Origin: Streptomyces sp. B21-083
GTDB taxonomy: Bacteria; Actinomycetota; Actinomycetes; Streptomycetales; Streptomycetaceae
Direction: 5' to 3'
Assembly: GCF_036898825.1 (NCBI RefSeq)
Contig: NZ_JARUND010000001.1
Location: forward strand, 2,418,001-2,482,000
DNA length: 64,000 nt
The translations under genes were made by a program, and so were the position numbers. This document shows positions 35,132 through 44,361 of this stretch, piece after piece. The notes beneath the pieces were generated by a model that was given only the letters and a program-made list of their open reading frames with translations, made no database searches and was not told the DNA's origin. The number at the start of each line of letters is the position of its first letter. The stretch's first letter is position 1.

Positions 35132-35413
35132 ATGGCTGAGCGCCGCGTCAACGTCGGCTGGGCGGAGGGCCTCCACGCCCGCCCCGCCTCCATCTTCGTC
35201 CGTGCGGCCACGGCCGCCGGCGTCCCCATGACGATCGCCAAGGCCGACGGCAACCCCGTCAACGCGGCCTCCATGCTGGCGGTCCTCGGCCTGGGTGCCC
35301 AGGGCGGCGAGGAGATCGTCCTCGCCTCCGACGCGGAGGGCGCCGACGCCGCGCTCGACCGCCTGGAGAAGCTGGTGGCCGAGGGGCTCGAGGAACTTCC
35401 CGAGACGGTCTGA
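35132..35413 (+). CDS. ptsH: HPr phosphocarrier protein
   Basis: The 93-residue HPr carries phosphate from Enzyme I to Enzyme IIA of the sugar phosphotransferase system. H15 in GLHARPAS is the phosphorylation site. The Ser loop (NAASMLAVLGLGA, S47) is also present. The ATG follows a GAAGGG site. The gene stands alone between a dre site and a terminator, so it is a single-gene unit. Confidence 0.95.
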   Translation: MAERRVNVGWAEGLHARPASIFVRAATAAGVPMTIAKADGNPVNAASMLAVLGLGAQGGEEIVLASDAEGADAALDRLEKLVAEGLEELPETV

Positions 35414-35482
35414 GGACCCTACGGGGTTCTCATTTGATGGTGGCGGTGGACGCCGCTTCACAAACACCATCCGCGCACCGCG

Positions 35483-35513
35483 AAGGGCCCGCCTGAATAT
35501 CAGGCGGGCCCTT
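35483..35513 (+). terminator. ptsH terminator
   Basis: Perfect 13-bp arms (35483-35495 and 35501-35513) enclose loop AATAT and are followed by TTGT, 70 bp after the ptsH stop. Confidence 0.8.
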
Positions 35514-35584
35514 TGTCATTCCCGATCGCGGGCAGCGAAAATAATCCCCCGCGAATTCAACTCTCTTTGTATACGGCGCCCGTG

Positions 35585-36280
35585 TTAATGACGCAGGCCC
35601 GTCATGTTTACGGGATGTTGCGAAGTCCTCACACGATCCGAGCGGTCTCCGCCACCCGGAAAGCGCAGCCGGTGCACGGCGGTCGCCCGCTCGGTGTGCA
35701 GCGCCGTGATCGCCCGCGCCCGCTCACTGTCGCCTCGCGCCACCGCGTCCACGATCGCCCCGTGCTCCGCCCAGGAGTCGACCGGGCTGGCCGGCGCCTC
35801 CACCGCGTACATCCAGGCGATCTTGTGCCGGAGCTGGGTAAGCGTCGAGGCCAGGGCATGGCTTCCGGAGGACTGGGCGAGCGTCTCATGGAACCAGCCC
35901 CCCAGAGAGCGCAGGTCCTCGCTGTTGCCCCTCCTGGCTCGCTCCTGGCCCAGCCTGACCAGGCCGCGCAGCACCTTGAGGTGCGCCTCGGTCCGCCGCT
36001 GGGCGGCCCGGGAGGCGCCCAGCGGTTCGAGGAGCATGCGCATCTCCAGCAGGTCGGAGGCCTCCGGCTCGGTGGGTTCCGCGACGCACGCGCCCGCGTG
36101 CCGCCGGGTCACCACGAAGCCCTCGGCCTCCAGCGTGCGCAGGGCCTCGCGAACGGGGACGCGCGAAACGCCGTACCGGCGCGCCAGCAGTTCCTCGGTG
36201 AGCCGGCTGCCGCGCTCGTAGACACCGGCGACGATGTCGTCCCGGATCGCCGTGCATACCGAGTGCGCCGGAATACGCAT
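35585..36280 (-). CDS. GntR-family regulator, FadR/FCD subfamily
   Basis: The 231-residue protein has an N-terminal winged helix (about 5-70, SRLTEELLARRYGVSRVPVR then EALRTLEAEGFVVTRRHAG) and an all-helical FCD ligand domain (about 85-215, with metal-binding His positions in the FHETLAQSSG and AEHGAIVDAVARGD segments). Such proteins sense organic acids, amino acids or sugar acids. There is no obvious target operon beside it, although it converges on ptsH. Confidence 0.85.
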   Translation of the reverse strand: MRIPAHSVCTAIRDDIVAGVYERGSRLTEELLARRYGVSRVPVREALRTLEAEGFVVTRRHAGACVAEPTEPEASDLLEMRMLLEPLGASRAAQRRTEAHLKVLRGLVRLGQERARRGNSEDLRSLGGWFHETLAQSSGSHALASTLTQLRHKIAWMYAVEAPASPVDSWAEHGAIVDAVARGDSERARAITALHTERATAVHRLRFPGGGDRSDRVRTSQHPVNMTGLRH

Positions 36281-36421
36281 GTCCGACCTCCGCTTTAATC
36301 CCCGTGAAACGTCGACGATTGACGTGTGTTAGGTGACTCTATTGCAGAGAACCGGAATTTCCGACGGCAGGCCGGAATCCATGGATATTTTTTGGACACA
36401 CCACCCTCCGAAACGCCGAAA

Positions 36422-36444
36422 GCCCCGGCTCGGGGAGCCGGGGC
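36422..36444 (-). terminator. Terminator of the M23 peptidase gene
   Basis: Arms GCCCCGGCT (36422-36430) and AGCCGGGGC (36436-36444) with a 5-nt loop lie 24 bp beyond the stop. On the minus strand the hairpin is followed by a short TTTCGGCG run. Confidence 0.65.
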
Positions 36445-36468
36445 CACGACAAGTGGTGCGCGGGTTCG

Positions 36469-37242
36469 TCAGACGTTCACGCCGTGCGAGCGGAGGTACG
36501 CGACGGGGTTGATGTCCGAGCCGTACTCCGGGGTCGTGCGCGCCTCGAAGTGGAGGTGCGGGCCGGTGACGTTGCCGGTGGCCCCGGAGAGGCCTATCTG
36601 CTGCCCCGGGGTGACCGTCTGGCCGACCGAGACATTGATGGACGACAGATGACCGTACTGGGTGTAGGTACCGTCGATCATCTTGATCACGATGTTGTTG
36701 CCGTAGGACCCGCCCCAGCCCGCCTCGACGACGGTGCCGGAGCCGACCGCGTGGACGGTGGTGCCGGACGCGGCGTGGAAGTCGACCCCCGTGTGGCTGC
36801 CGGAGGACCAGATGCCACCGCCCGCCTTGTAGCCCGTGGAGATGTACGAGCCCGAGATCGGGGCGACATAGCTGGTGAGGCGCTTTCGCTCGGCCTCACG
36901 GGCGGCACGGGCCTGCGCCTCACGTGCCTCCTTGACCCGCTCCTCCGCCTCCTTCTCCGCGGCGGCCACGGCCTTCTTCTCGGCGGCGGCCTTCTCGGCG
37001 GCCTGCTCCTGAGCGGCGGCCTGGGCGTCGATCTGGGCGGCGAGCGACTCACCGATGGAGATCACCGGGGTGAGGCCGGTCTGCTCGACGGCGGACTCCG
37101 CCGCGAGCGCCGGGGCGGCGAGAGAACCTACGACGCCGGTTGTCGCGAGCGCGGCGACGCCGGCAGCGCGGGCGGTCGTACGGGTGACAAGGCTGGGGCG
37201 GCTGGGACGACGGTGCTTCCCGGTGGCGCGGGTGAACGCCAT
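36469..37242 (-). CDS. Secreted M23 (LytM-type) endopeptidase
   Basis: The 257-residue protein has a basic, twin-arginine-containing signal region ending near APALAAES (about residue 49). A charged Glu/Ala/Lys coiled coil follows (about 75-118), then an M23 domain with the zinc motif HTGVDF and the catalytic HLHFEAR. It should cut peptide cross-links in peptidoglycan. It is preceded by a ydaO-type c-di-AMP riboswitch, placing this wall hydrolase under nucleotide-second-messenger control, as reported for other Streptomyces muralytic genes. Confidence 0.9.
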   Translation of the reverse strand: MAFTRATGKHRRPSRPSLVTRTTARAAGVAALATTGVVGSLAAPALAAESAVEQTGLTPVISIGESLAAQIDAQAAAQEQAAEKAAAEKKAVAAAEKEAEERVKEAREAQARAAREAERKRLTSYVAPISGSYISTGYKAGGGIWSSGSHTGVDFHAASGTTVHAVGSGTVVEAGWGGSYGNNIVIKMIDGTYTQYGHLSSINVSVGQTVTPGQQIGLSGATGNVTGPHLHFEARTTPEYGSDINPVAYLRSHGVNV

Positions 37243-37261
37243 GTAGTGGCTGGTCCTTTCC

Positions 37262-37415
37262 TTCCTTCTCGCCTACCGGGTTAGCTGACGGGTTCGGAGC
37301 AGGAAGGTCTCCTACGGACCCCCTCGCTGCGCGCGCGGGCATCCGATTCACCCCAGGGACTGCACATGGTGGGTCCCCGGCTCCCCTGGCTCGCGCCGTA
37401 CGGGGACTCGGCGAT
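37262..37415 (-). promoter_or_regulatory. ydaO/yuaA-type c-di-AMP riboswitch
   Basis: Read on the minus strand, the leader of the M23 gene holds the class hallmarks in order: AGGGGAGCCGGGGACCCA, then CTGGGGTGAATCGGAT, a variable GC stem, TCCGTAGGAG, and finally CTCCGAACCCGTCAGCTAA and CCCGGTAGGCG. It ends about 20 nt before the ATG. In Streptomyces this riboswitch turns off wall-hydrolase genes when c-di-AMP is high. The boundaries are approximate. Confidence 0.85.
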
Positions 37416-37585
37416 GACTGCCCGGTGCCGCGGCTGCGGCGCACTGCGTGACGGACAGCCGGACAGACGCTAAGCGGGACCTCTTTCAATCGACAAACCG
37501 ATCACGGGTTTTGTCGCGCATGCCACAGCGCAGACTGTCAACCTCCCCATCAATACGGGCAACTTGCGCATCAACACGGACAAAG

Positions 37586-37619
37586 AGGGGCCCGGTGACG
37601 CTTCCGTCACCGGGCCCCT
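37586..37619 (-). terminator. Terminator of the M16 peptidase operon
   Basis: Perfect 15-bp arms (37586-37600 and 37605-37619) with loop CTTC lie 20 bp beyond the stop of the minus-strand peptidase gene. Confidence 0.8.
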
Positions 37620-37638
37620 GTCCTATACGCCGATGCTG

Positions 37639-39042
37639 CTACTCGGCGGGGACAACGCTCACTTCACCGATGCCGAGGGCCCGGACGGGCTCCTCGATCG
37701 TCGCCGCGTCGCCGACGAGGACCGTCACCAGCCGGTCCACCGGGAAGGCGTTGACGGCCGCCGCGGTGGCTTCCACGGTGCCGGTCGCCGCGAGCTGGCG
37801 GTACAGCGTCGCCTGGTAGTCGTCGGGCAGGTGCTGCTCGACCTGGTCGGCCAGCGTGCTCGCCACGGCCGCCGCGGTCTCGTACTTGAGCGGGGCGACG
37901 CCGACCAGGTTCTGCACCGCGACATCGCGCTCGGCGTCGGTGAGCCCTTCGGCCGCGAGCGTGCGCAGCACCTTCCAGAGGTCCTCGAGGGCGGGACCGG
38001 TGTTCGGGGTGTCGAAGGAGCCGCTGATGGCGAGCAGCGCGGCTCCCGTGGCCCCTCCGGGGGAGGAGGGAGCAGCCGAGCGCAGGACCTGGCCGAACGC
38101 CCGCACACCGTAGGTGTAGCCCTTTTCCTCACGCAGGACGCGGTCCAGACGGGAGGTGAGGGTGCCGCCGAGGCAGTACGTGCCGAGGACCTGGGCGGCC
38201 CAGACACGGTCGTGCCGGTCGGCACCGATGCGACCGATGAGCAACTGGGTCTGCACGGCGCCCGGACGGTCCACGATGACGACCCGGCCGGTGTCGTCGG
38301 CGGTCACCGGCGGCACGGGCCGCGGCTCGGCCGTCGAGCCCGTCCAGGCCCCCAAGGTGTCACCGAGCAGCGCGTCCAGGTCGACGCCGGTGAGGTCGCC
38401 GACGACCACGGCGGTGGCCGTGGCGGGCCGGACGTGCCTCTCGTAGAAGGCGCGTACGGCGGCCGCGTCGATCTTCGCGACCGTCTCCTCGGTGCCCTGG
38501 CGCGGACGTGACATGCGCGAAGACGCCGGGAACAGCTCCTTGTAGAGCTGCTTGGCGGAGCGGCGGGCCGGGTTGGCCGTCTCGTGCGGGATCTCGTCGA
38601 GCCGGTTGCGCACCAGCCGCTCGATCTCGCTGTCCGTGAACGCGGGCGCCCTGAGGGCGTCGGCCAGCAGACCGAGCCCCTTGGGGAGCCTCGACACGGG
38701 GACTTCGAGGCTGAGGCGGACACCGGGGTGGTCGGCGTGCGCGTCGAGGGTGGCGCCGCAGCGCTCCAACTCGGCGGCGAACTCCTCGGCGGAGTGCTTG
38801 TCGGTGCCTTCGGAGAAGGCCCGGGACATGATCGTGGCCACTCCGTCGAGGCCGGCCGGCTCCGCCTCCAGGGGGGCGTCGACGAGCACCTCGACGGCGA
38901 CGACCTGCTGGCCGGGGCGGTGGCACCGCAGGACGGTCAGACCGTTGCCGAGCGTGTCGCGTGCGGGGGCCGGGAAGGCCCAGGGCCTGGCCTCGCCCGC
39001 CTGGGGCTGGGGGTGGAACTCCATCGTGGCGAGCTCGGTCAC
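37639..39042 (-). CDS. M16 peptidase-like subunit without the zinc motif
   Basis: The 467-residue protein has the two-domain M16B fold. The HxxEH zinc site is missing at its usual place (GVATIMSRAFSEGTDKHS), but the C-terminal substrate-binding pair is kept (GGTLTSRLDRVLREEKGYTYG). This is the pattern of the non-catalytic partner in two-chain M16B peptidases. The GTG start overlaps the stop of the catalytic gene (GTGA), so equal amounts are expected. It probably cuts peptides as a heterodimer; whether it is cytoplasmic is not shown, but no signal peptide is seen. Confidence 0.85.
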   Translation of the reverse strand: MTELATMEFHPQPQAGEARPWAFPAPARDTLGNGLTVLRCHRPGQQVVAVEVLVDAPLEAEPAGLDGVATIMSRAFSEGTDKHSAEEFAAELERCGATLDAHADHPGVRLSLEVPVSRLPKGLGLLADALRAPAFTDSEIERLVRNRLDEIPHETANPARRSAKQLYKELFPASSRMSRPRQGTEETVAKIDAAAVRAFYERHVRPATATAVVVGDLTGVDLDALLGDTLGAWTGSTAEPRPVPPVTADDTGRVVIVDRPGAVQTQLLIGRIGADRHDRVWAAQVLGTYCLGGTLTSRLDRVLREEKGYTYGVRAFGQVLRSAAPSSPGGATGAALLAISGSFDTPNTGPALEDLWKVLRTLAAEGLTDAERDVAVQNLVGVAPLKYETAAAVASTLADQVEQHLPDDYQATLYRQLAATGTVEATAAAVNAFPVDRLVTVLVGDAATIEEPVRALGIGEVSVVPAE

Positions 39043-40382
39043 TTGGCCGCCTCCTCGTCGGTGTCGGTGGCAGTGTCGGCGGTGAGCGGCTCGTAGACGA
39101 GCACCGCGCGGTTGTCGGGGCGCAGCCGGGCCTTGGCGGCCTGCTGGACCTCCTCCGCCGTCACGTCGAGGACGCGCTGCACGGCGGTCAGGGCGAGCTG
39201 CGGGTCGCCGAACAGCACGGCGAAGCGGCACAGTTCGTCGGCACGGCCCGCGACCGTACCGAGCCGGTCCAGCCACTCGCGCTCCAACTGGGCCTGCGCA
39301 CGCTCCATTTCCTCGGCTGTGGGGCCCTCCGCGGCGAACCGGGCGAGCTCCTCGTCGACAGCGGCCTCGATGACCGGCACCTCGACGTCCGCGGAGGTCT
39401 TCACGTCCAGCCACCCCAGGGAGGGCGCTCCGGCCAGCCGCAGCAGGCCGAACCCGGCCGCCACCGCCGTACGGTCCCGCCGTACGAGCCGGTTGTAGAG
39501 ACGGGAGGACTCGCCGCCGCCGAGGACGGTGAGCGCGAGGTCGGCCGCGTCGCACGCGCGCGTGCCGTCCTCCGGGAGCCGGTAGGCGGCCATCAACGCG
39601 CGCGCGGGGACCTCTTCGACGACGACCTCGCGCAGTTCCTCGCCGATGACGTCGGGCAGTGCGCCGGAGCGCGGCGCGGGCTTGCCGTCGTGTCCGGCGA
39701 TGGATCCGAAGTACTTCTCGACCCAGGCGAGGGTCTCCTGGGGATCGATGTCCCCGACGATCGACAGGACGGCGTTGTTGGGCGCGTAGTACGTGCGGAA
39801 GAACGCGCGCGCGTCCTCCAGCGTCGCCGCGTCCAGGTCCGCCATGGAGCCGATCGGCGTGTGGTGGTAGGGGTGTCCCTCCGGGTAGGCGAGGGCGGTC
39901 AGCTTCTCGAACGCCGTGCCGTAGGGGACGTTGTCGTAGCGCTGTCGGCGCTCGTTCTTGACGACGTCCCGCTGGTTCTCCATGGACTCGTCGTCGAGGG
40001 CCGCTAGCAGCGAGCCCATGCGGTCCGCCTCCAGCCAGAGGGCGAGCTCCAGTTGGTGGGTGGGCATGGTCTCGAAGTAGTTGGTGCGCTCGAAGCTGGT
40101 GGTGCCGTTGAGCGAACCGCCCGCGCCCTGGACCAGTTCGAAGTGGCCGTTGCCCTTCACCTGGCCCGAGCCCTGGAACATCAGGTGCTCGAAGAGGTGA
40201 GCCAGGCCGGTACGGCCCTTGACCTCGTGGCGCGACCCGACGTCGTACCAGAGGCACACCGCTGCGACCGGGGTCAGGTGGTCCTCGGAGAGCACCACGC
40301 GCAGCCCGTTGGCGAGGCGGTGTTCGGTCGCTGTCAGGCCGCCGGAGCCTGCCTCGGCTGTGGCCGTGTGACCCATGGGCAT
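39039..40382 (-). CDS. M16 zinc metallopeptidase, catalytic subunit
   Basis: The 447-residue protein has the inverted zinc motif HLFEH (residues 62-66) with the distal Glu in the following helix, and two M16 domains. ATG at 40382 has a GAAGGGA site upstream; a second ATG follows two codons later. It is the first gene of a two-gene operon with the zinc-less subunit. Mitochondrial-processing-peptidase-like bacterial pairs have this layout (established for M16B). Confidence 0.9.
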   Translation of the reverse strand: MPMGHTATAEAGSGGLTATEHRLANGLRVVLSEDHLTPVAAVCLWYDVGSRHEVKGRTGLAHLFEHLMFQGSGQVKGNGHFELVQGAGGSLNGTTSFERTNYFETMPTHQLELALWLEADRMGSLLAALDDESMENQRDVVKNERRQRYDNVPYGTAFEKLTALAYPEGHPYHHTPIGSMADLDAATLEDARAFFRTYYAPNNAVLSIVGDIDPQETLAWVEKYFGSIAGHDGKPAPRSGALPDVIGEELREVVVEEVPARALMAAYRLPEDGTRACDAADLALTVLGGGESSRLYNRLVRRDRTAVAAGFGLLRLAGAPSLGWLDVKTSADVEVPVIEAAVDEELARFAAEGPTAEEMERAQAQLEREWLDRLGTVAGRADELCRFAVLFGDPQLALTAVQRVLDVTAEEVQQAAKARLRPDNRAVLVYEPLTADTATDTDEEAAK

Positions 40383-40698
40383 GTACGTCCCTTCGATCGC
40401 GGATGCGGTTGATGCAACCGCTGTTTTCCTGCCGGTCCTGCCACTGTATGCAAGCGTGTGGAGTGCTGGCGAAGTTCCCGGCGGACGTACGCCGACAGCG
40501 AGATTCCTCGGGTTCCAGGCGGTACGTTTCAGCATCAACGGCCACCGCCCGACACCGCTACCGGGACGGGCCTTGGTCCGCGTTGTCAGTGCGGCAGTCC
40601 ACAATGGTCCGCGTCAGATCCCGTTCAGTCTCAGCAGGAGTGAGCCGCAGGGGCGCGCCCCGTAGGCGAACGACAGGAAACAGAAGGAGCCGGCAGCG
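40383..40698. other. Divergent promoter region between M16 operon and parC
   Basis: These 316 bp carry both promoters. A 7-bp inverted repeat GCGGTTG-ATG-CAACCGC (40405-40421) lies 23 bp upstream of the peptidase start and may be an operator or leader hairpin. Nothing else stands out. Confidence 0.35.
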
Positions 40699-43155
40699 AT
40701 GGCCCGCCGCAGCACGAAGACCCCGCCGCCCGATGACTTCGAGGAGCGGATCCTCGACATCGACGTCGTCGACGAGATGCAGGGCTCCTTCCTCGAGTAC
40801 GCGTACTCGGTCATCTACTCCCGAGCCCTGCCCGACGCCCGCGACGGTCTCAAGCCCGTACACCGGCGCATCGTCTACCAGATGAACGAGATGGGTCTGC
40901 GCCCCGACCGCGGCTATGTGAAGTGCGCCCGCGTCGTCGGCGAGGTCATGGGTAAGCTGCACCCGCACGGCGACTCGTCGATCTACGACGCCATGGTGCG
41001 TCTCGCCCAGCCGTTCTCCATGCGCGTGCCGCTGGTCGACGGGCACGGCAACTTCGGTTCGCTGGGCAACGACGACCCGCCGGCCGCCATGCGGTACACC
41101 GAGGCCCGTATGGCCGACGCGACGTCCCTGATGACGGAGTCGATCGAAGAGGACACGGTCGACTTCGCCCCCAACTACGACGGCCAGGAGCAGGAGCCGG
41201 TGGCGCTGCCCGCCGCCTTCCCGAACCTGCTGGTGAACGGCGCGTCGGGCATCGCCGTCGGTATGGCCACGAACATGCCGCCGCACAACCTCGGCGAGGT
41301 CATCTCGGCCGCCCGGCACCTGATCCGCTATCCGGCCGCCGACCTCGAAACCCTGATGCGGCACGTCCCGGGCCCCGACCTGCCCACGGGCGGCCGGATC
41401 GTCGGCCTCGCCGGGATCAGGGACGCGTACGAGTCGGGCCGCGGCACGTTCAAGATCCGCGCCACGGTGTCGGTGGAGAACGTGACGGCGCGCCGTATGG
41501 GCCTGGTCGTCACCGAACTGCCGTTCACGGTCGGCCCGGAGAAGGTGATCGCCAAGATCAAGGACCTGGTCGGCTCGAAGAAGCTCCAGGGGATCGCCGA
41601 CGTCAAGGACCTCACCGACCGCAGTCACGGCCTGCGCCTGGTCATCGAGATCAAGAACGGCTTCGTGCCGGAAGCCGTCCTGGAACAGCTCTACAAGCTG
41701 ACGCCGATGGAGGAGTCCTTCGGCATCAACAACGTGGCGCTGGTGGACGGCCAGCCCCTCACCCTGGGGCTGAAGGAGCTCCTGGAGGTCTATCTCGACC
41801 ACCGCTTCGAGGTCGTACGGCGTCGCTCGGAGTTCCGCCGCGGCAAGCGCCGCGACCGGCTGCACCTGGTCGAGGGCCTGCTCACCGCGCTCGTCGACAT
41901 CGACGAGGTCATCCGGCTGATCCGCTCCAGCGACAACTCCGCACAGGCGAAGGAACGCCTGATGGAGCGCTTCTCCCTCTCGGAGATCCAGACGCAGTAC
42001 ATCCTGGACACCCCGCTGCGCCGGCTGACCCGGTTCGACCGGATCGAGCTGGAGTCCGAGAAGGAGCGGCTGGCCGCCGAGATCGCGGAGCTGACCCGGA
42101 TCCTGGAGTCGGACGCGGAGCTCCGCAAGCTGGTCTCGACCGAACTGGCCGCGGTGGCCAAGAAGTTCGGCACCGAGCGGCGTACGGTTTTGCTGGAGTC
42201 GGCCGGCGCCGCCCCCGCGGCCGGCGTCCCGCTCCAGGTGGCCGACGACCCGTGCCGGGTCCTGCTCTCCTCGACGGACCTGCTGGCGCGTACGGCGAAC
42301 GGCGAGCCGTTCCCGGCGGACGAGGACGGGCGGCGCGCGAAGCACGACCTGATCGTCTCGGCGGTCCCGGCGACGGCACGGGGCGAGGTGGGCGCGGTGA
42401 CGTCGGCCGGCCGCCTGCTGCGTATCAACGTCATCGACCTCCCCCGGCTCCCCGACACGATGGCGGCGCCCAACCTTTCGGGCGGGGCCCCGCTCTCGGA
42501 GTTCCTCTCCCTGGAGGACGGCGAGACGGTGGTCTGCCTGACGACACTCGACGAGTCGTCGCCGGGCCTCGCGATCGGCACGGAGCAGGGCGTCGTCAAG
42601 CGTGTGGTCCCCGACTATCCCTCCAACAAGGGGGAGTTGGAGGTCATCGCGCTCAAGGACGGCGACCGGATCGTCGGCGCCGCGGAGCTGCGTACCGGCG
42701 AGGAGGACCTGGTCTTCATCACGGACGACGCCCAGTTGCTGCGCTTCCAGGCCTCCCACGTCCGCCCGCAGGGCCGTCCGGCCGGCGGTATGGCCGGCAT
42801 CAAGCTCACGGACGGCGCCAAGGTGATCTCGTTCACGGCGGTGGACCCGGCGGTGGAGGCGGTCGTCTTCACGGTCGCCGGCTCGCGGGGCACACTGGAC
42901 GACTCCGTGCAGACGACGGCGAAGCTGACGCCCTTCGACCAGTACCCGCGCAAGGGGCGCGCCACCGGCGGGGTCCGCTGCCAGCGGTTCCTGAAGGGCG
43001 AGGACTGTCTGGCCCTCGGCTGGGCGGGCCCGACCCCGGCGCGGGCGTCGCAGAAGAACGGCACCCCGGCGGAGCTCCCGGAGATGGACCCCCGCCGCGA
43101 CGGCTCGGGCGTGTCCTTGCCGAGGACGGTGGGAGTGGTGACGGGCCCGGTGTAG
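40699..43155 (+). CDS. parC: DNA topoisomerase IV subunit A
   Basis: The 818-residue type IIA topoisomerase subunit has the breakage-reunion domain with catalytic Y133 (AAMRYTEARM), the quinolone-region helix HPHGDSSIYDAMVRLAQ (88-104), the coiled-coil/DNA-gate region and a C-terminal beta-pinwheel domain. The length and the lack of a gyrase GyrA-box (QRRGGKG) fit ParC. With ParE, encoded at 54019-56139, it unlinks daughter chromosomes. An AGAAGGAG site lies 8 nt before the ATG. Its stop is one base from the convergent cobW-type gene. Confidence 0.93.
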   Translation: MARRSTKTPPPDDFEERILDIDVVDEMQGSFLEYAYSVIYSRALPDARDGLKPVHRRIVYQMNEMGLRPDRGYVKCARVVGEVMGKLHPHGDSSIYDAMVRLAQPFSMRVPLVDGHGNFGSLGNDDPPAAMRYTEARMADATSLMTESIEEDTVDFAPNYDGQEQEPVALPAAFPNLLVNGASGIAVGMATNMPPHNLGEVISAARHLIRYPAADLETLMRHVPGPDLPTGGRIVGLAGIRDAYESGRGTFKIRATVSVENVTARRMGLVVTELPFTVGPEKVIAKIKDLVGSKKLQGIADVKDLTDRSHGLRLVIEIKNGFVPEAVLEQLYKLTPMEESFGINNVALVDGQPLTLGLKELLEVYLDHRFEVVRRRSEFRRGKRRDRLHLVEGLLTALVDIDEVIRLIRSSDNSAQAKERLMERFSLSEIQTQYILDTPLRRLTRFDRIELESEKERLAAEIAELTRILESDAELRKLVSTELAAVAKKFGTERRTVLLESAGAAPAAGVPLQVADDPCRVLLSSTDLLARTANGEPFPADEDGRRAKHDLIVSAVPATARGEVGAVTSAGRLLRINVIDLPRLPDTMAAPNLSGGAPLSEFLSLEDGETVVCLTTLDESSPGLAIGTEQGVVKRVVPDYPSNKGELEVIALKDGDRIVGAAELRTGEEDLVFITDDAQLLRFQASHVRPQGRPAGGMAGIKLTDGAKVISFTAVDPAVEAVVFTVAGSRGTLDDSVQTTAKLTPFDQYPRKGRATGGVRCQRFLKGEDCLALGWAGPTPARASQKNGTPAELPEMDPRRDGSGVSLPRTVGVVTGPV

Positions 43156-43156
43156 G

Positions 43157-44254
43157 TCAGCCGACCTCTCCGGAGTCCTCCGGAGACTGCTCCTGTACGT
43201 ATCTCAGGACGCCCCACATGCTGTGCTCGTCGGCGTGTGGGGCGTCGTCCATACAGGCCTCCAGCTCCTTGCCGACGGCGGGCAGTCCGATACCGGTCCC
43301 GATGAGGACGAGCTGGGTGAGACGTTCCTCGCCGTCGGCCCAGGGCTCGGGATAGAACCGCAGGAACCGCCCTACGGCATGCACGGCGTACCGGTTGCCC
43401 CGGTCGTGCGGCCCGAAGTCGACGTACCCCTTGATGCGGTAGAGCCCCTCGGGCCGGCTGTCGAGGAAGTCCATCAGCCGACGCGGGTGGAGGGGGGTCG
43501 AGGAGCTGAAGGAGAGACTGTCGTAGGCGGCGTGCAGATGCCCGGAATGGTCCCCCTCGCCGTCCTCGTGGCCGTCTTCACCCTCCTCGTGATCGTGCAG
43601 GTCGTCGAAGGTCAGCTGACCGACGCGCTCCTGGGCCGGCCGGCAGTCGAAAAGGAACTCCGGGTCGACGCGCCCGTAGTCGGCGGGGACGACAGCGGCA
43701 CGGTCGACCAGCCCACGGACGGTCCCCAGAACCCGCTCACCGCCGTCGGGGACCAGCCCGACCTTGTTGACGACGACGAGATCGGCGAGCCCGAGATGCC
43801 GGTCGACCTCGGGGTGCTTCACCCGCGTGTCGTCGAACTCGACGGCGTCGACGACCTCGACCAGTCCGCCGTACACGACCCGGGGATTCTCACTGGCGAG
43901 CACCATCCGAACGAGTTCCTGCGGCTCGGCGAGCCCACTGGCCTCGATGACGATGACGTCGATCCGGGCCGAGGGCTGGGTGAGCCGATCAAGATAGACA
44001 TCGAGCTCGCTCGCATCGACAGCGCAGCACAGGCATCCGTTGCCGAGCGACACCGTGGAGTCCCCCAGCGCCCCCGCGACGGCCATGGCGTCGATCTCGA
44101 TGGCCCCGAAGTCATTGACGATGGCCCCGATACGACTGCCACCGCCTCGGTGGAGCAGGTGGTTGAGGAGAGTGGTCTTACCGGAACCGAGAAAGCCGGC
44201 GAGGACGATGACGGGGATCTGCCGAGAGCTCTGGCTCGGACCCGGCTGACTCAA
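43157..44254 (-). CDS. CobW/COG0523-family GTPase, putative metallochaperone
   Basis: The 365-residue protein has Walker A GFLGSGKTT (20-28), the metal-binding GCLCC motif (73-77), a switch region (VIEASGLAEP), a His/Asp/Glu-rich loop (HDHEEGEDGHEDGEGDHSGH, about 225-250) and a C-terminal CobW_C domain. Such GTPases deliver Zn2+ or Co2+ to client proteins. The usual NKxD guanine-specificity motif reads NKVG (163-166), so base recognition may be altered. TTG at 44254 was chosen because an AGAGG site precedes it and no other start fits. Confidence 0.83.
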   Translation of the reverse strand: MSQPGPSQSSRQIPVIVLAGFLGSGKTTLLNHLLHRGGGSRIGAIVNDFGAIEIDAMAVAGALGDSTVSLGNGCLCCAVDASELDVYLDRLTQPSARIDVIVIEASGLAEPQELVRMVLASENPRVVYGGLVEVVDAVEFDDTRVKHPEVDRHLGLADLVVVNKVGLVPDGGERVLGTVRGLVDRAAVVPADYGRVDPEFLFDCRPAQERVGQLTFDDLHDHEEGEDGHEDGEGDHSGHLHAAYDSLSFSSSTPLHPRRLMDFLDSRPEGLYRIKGYVDFGPHDRGNRYAVHAVGRFLRFYPEPWADGEERLTQLVLIGTGIGLPAVGKELEACMDDAPHADEHSMWGVLRYVQEQSPEDSGEVG

Positions 44255-44361
44255 TCTGCGACCTCTCTCACGCCGACGCGCACACCGGCTCGGGGCCCCC
44301 GCGCGCGTACGAGGAACGAATGCCGACCCAGGATACGAGCCGTAGGAGCCGTCGCTGGGGT

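Noticed and set aside
40558..42759. Minus-strand frame of about 733 codons opposite parC
   Set aside because: Antisense shadow of parC, with no family resemblance and no ribosome-binding site.
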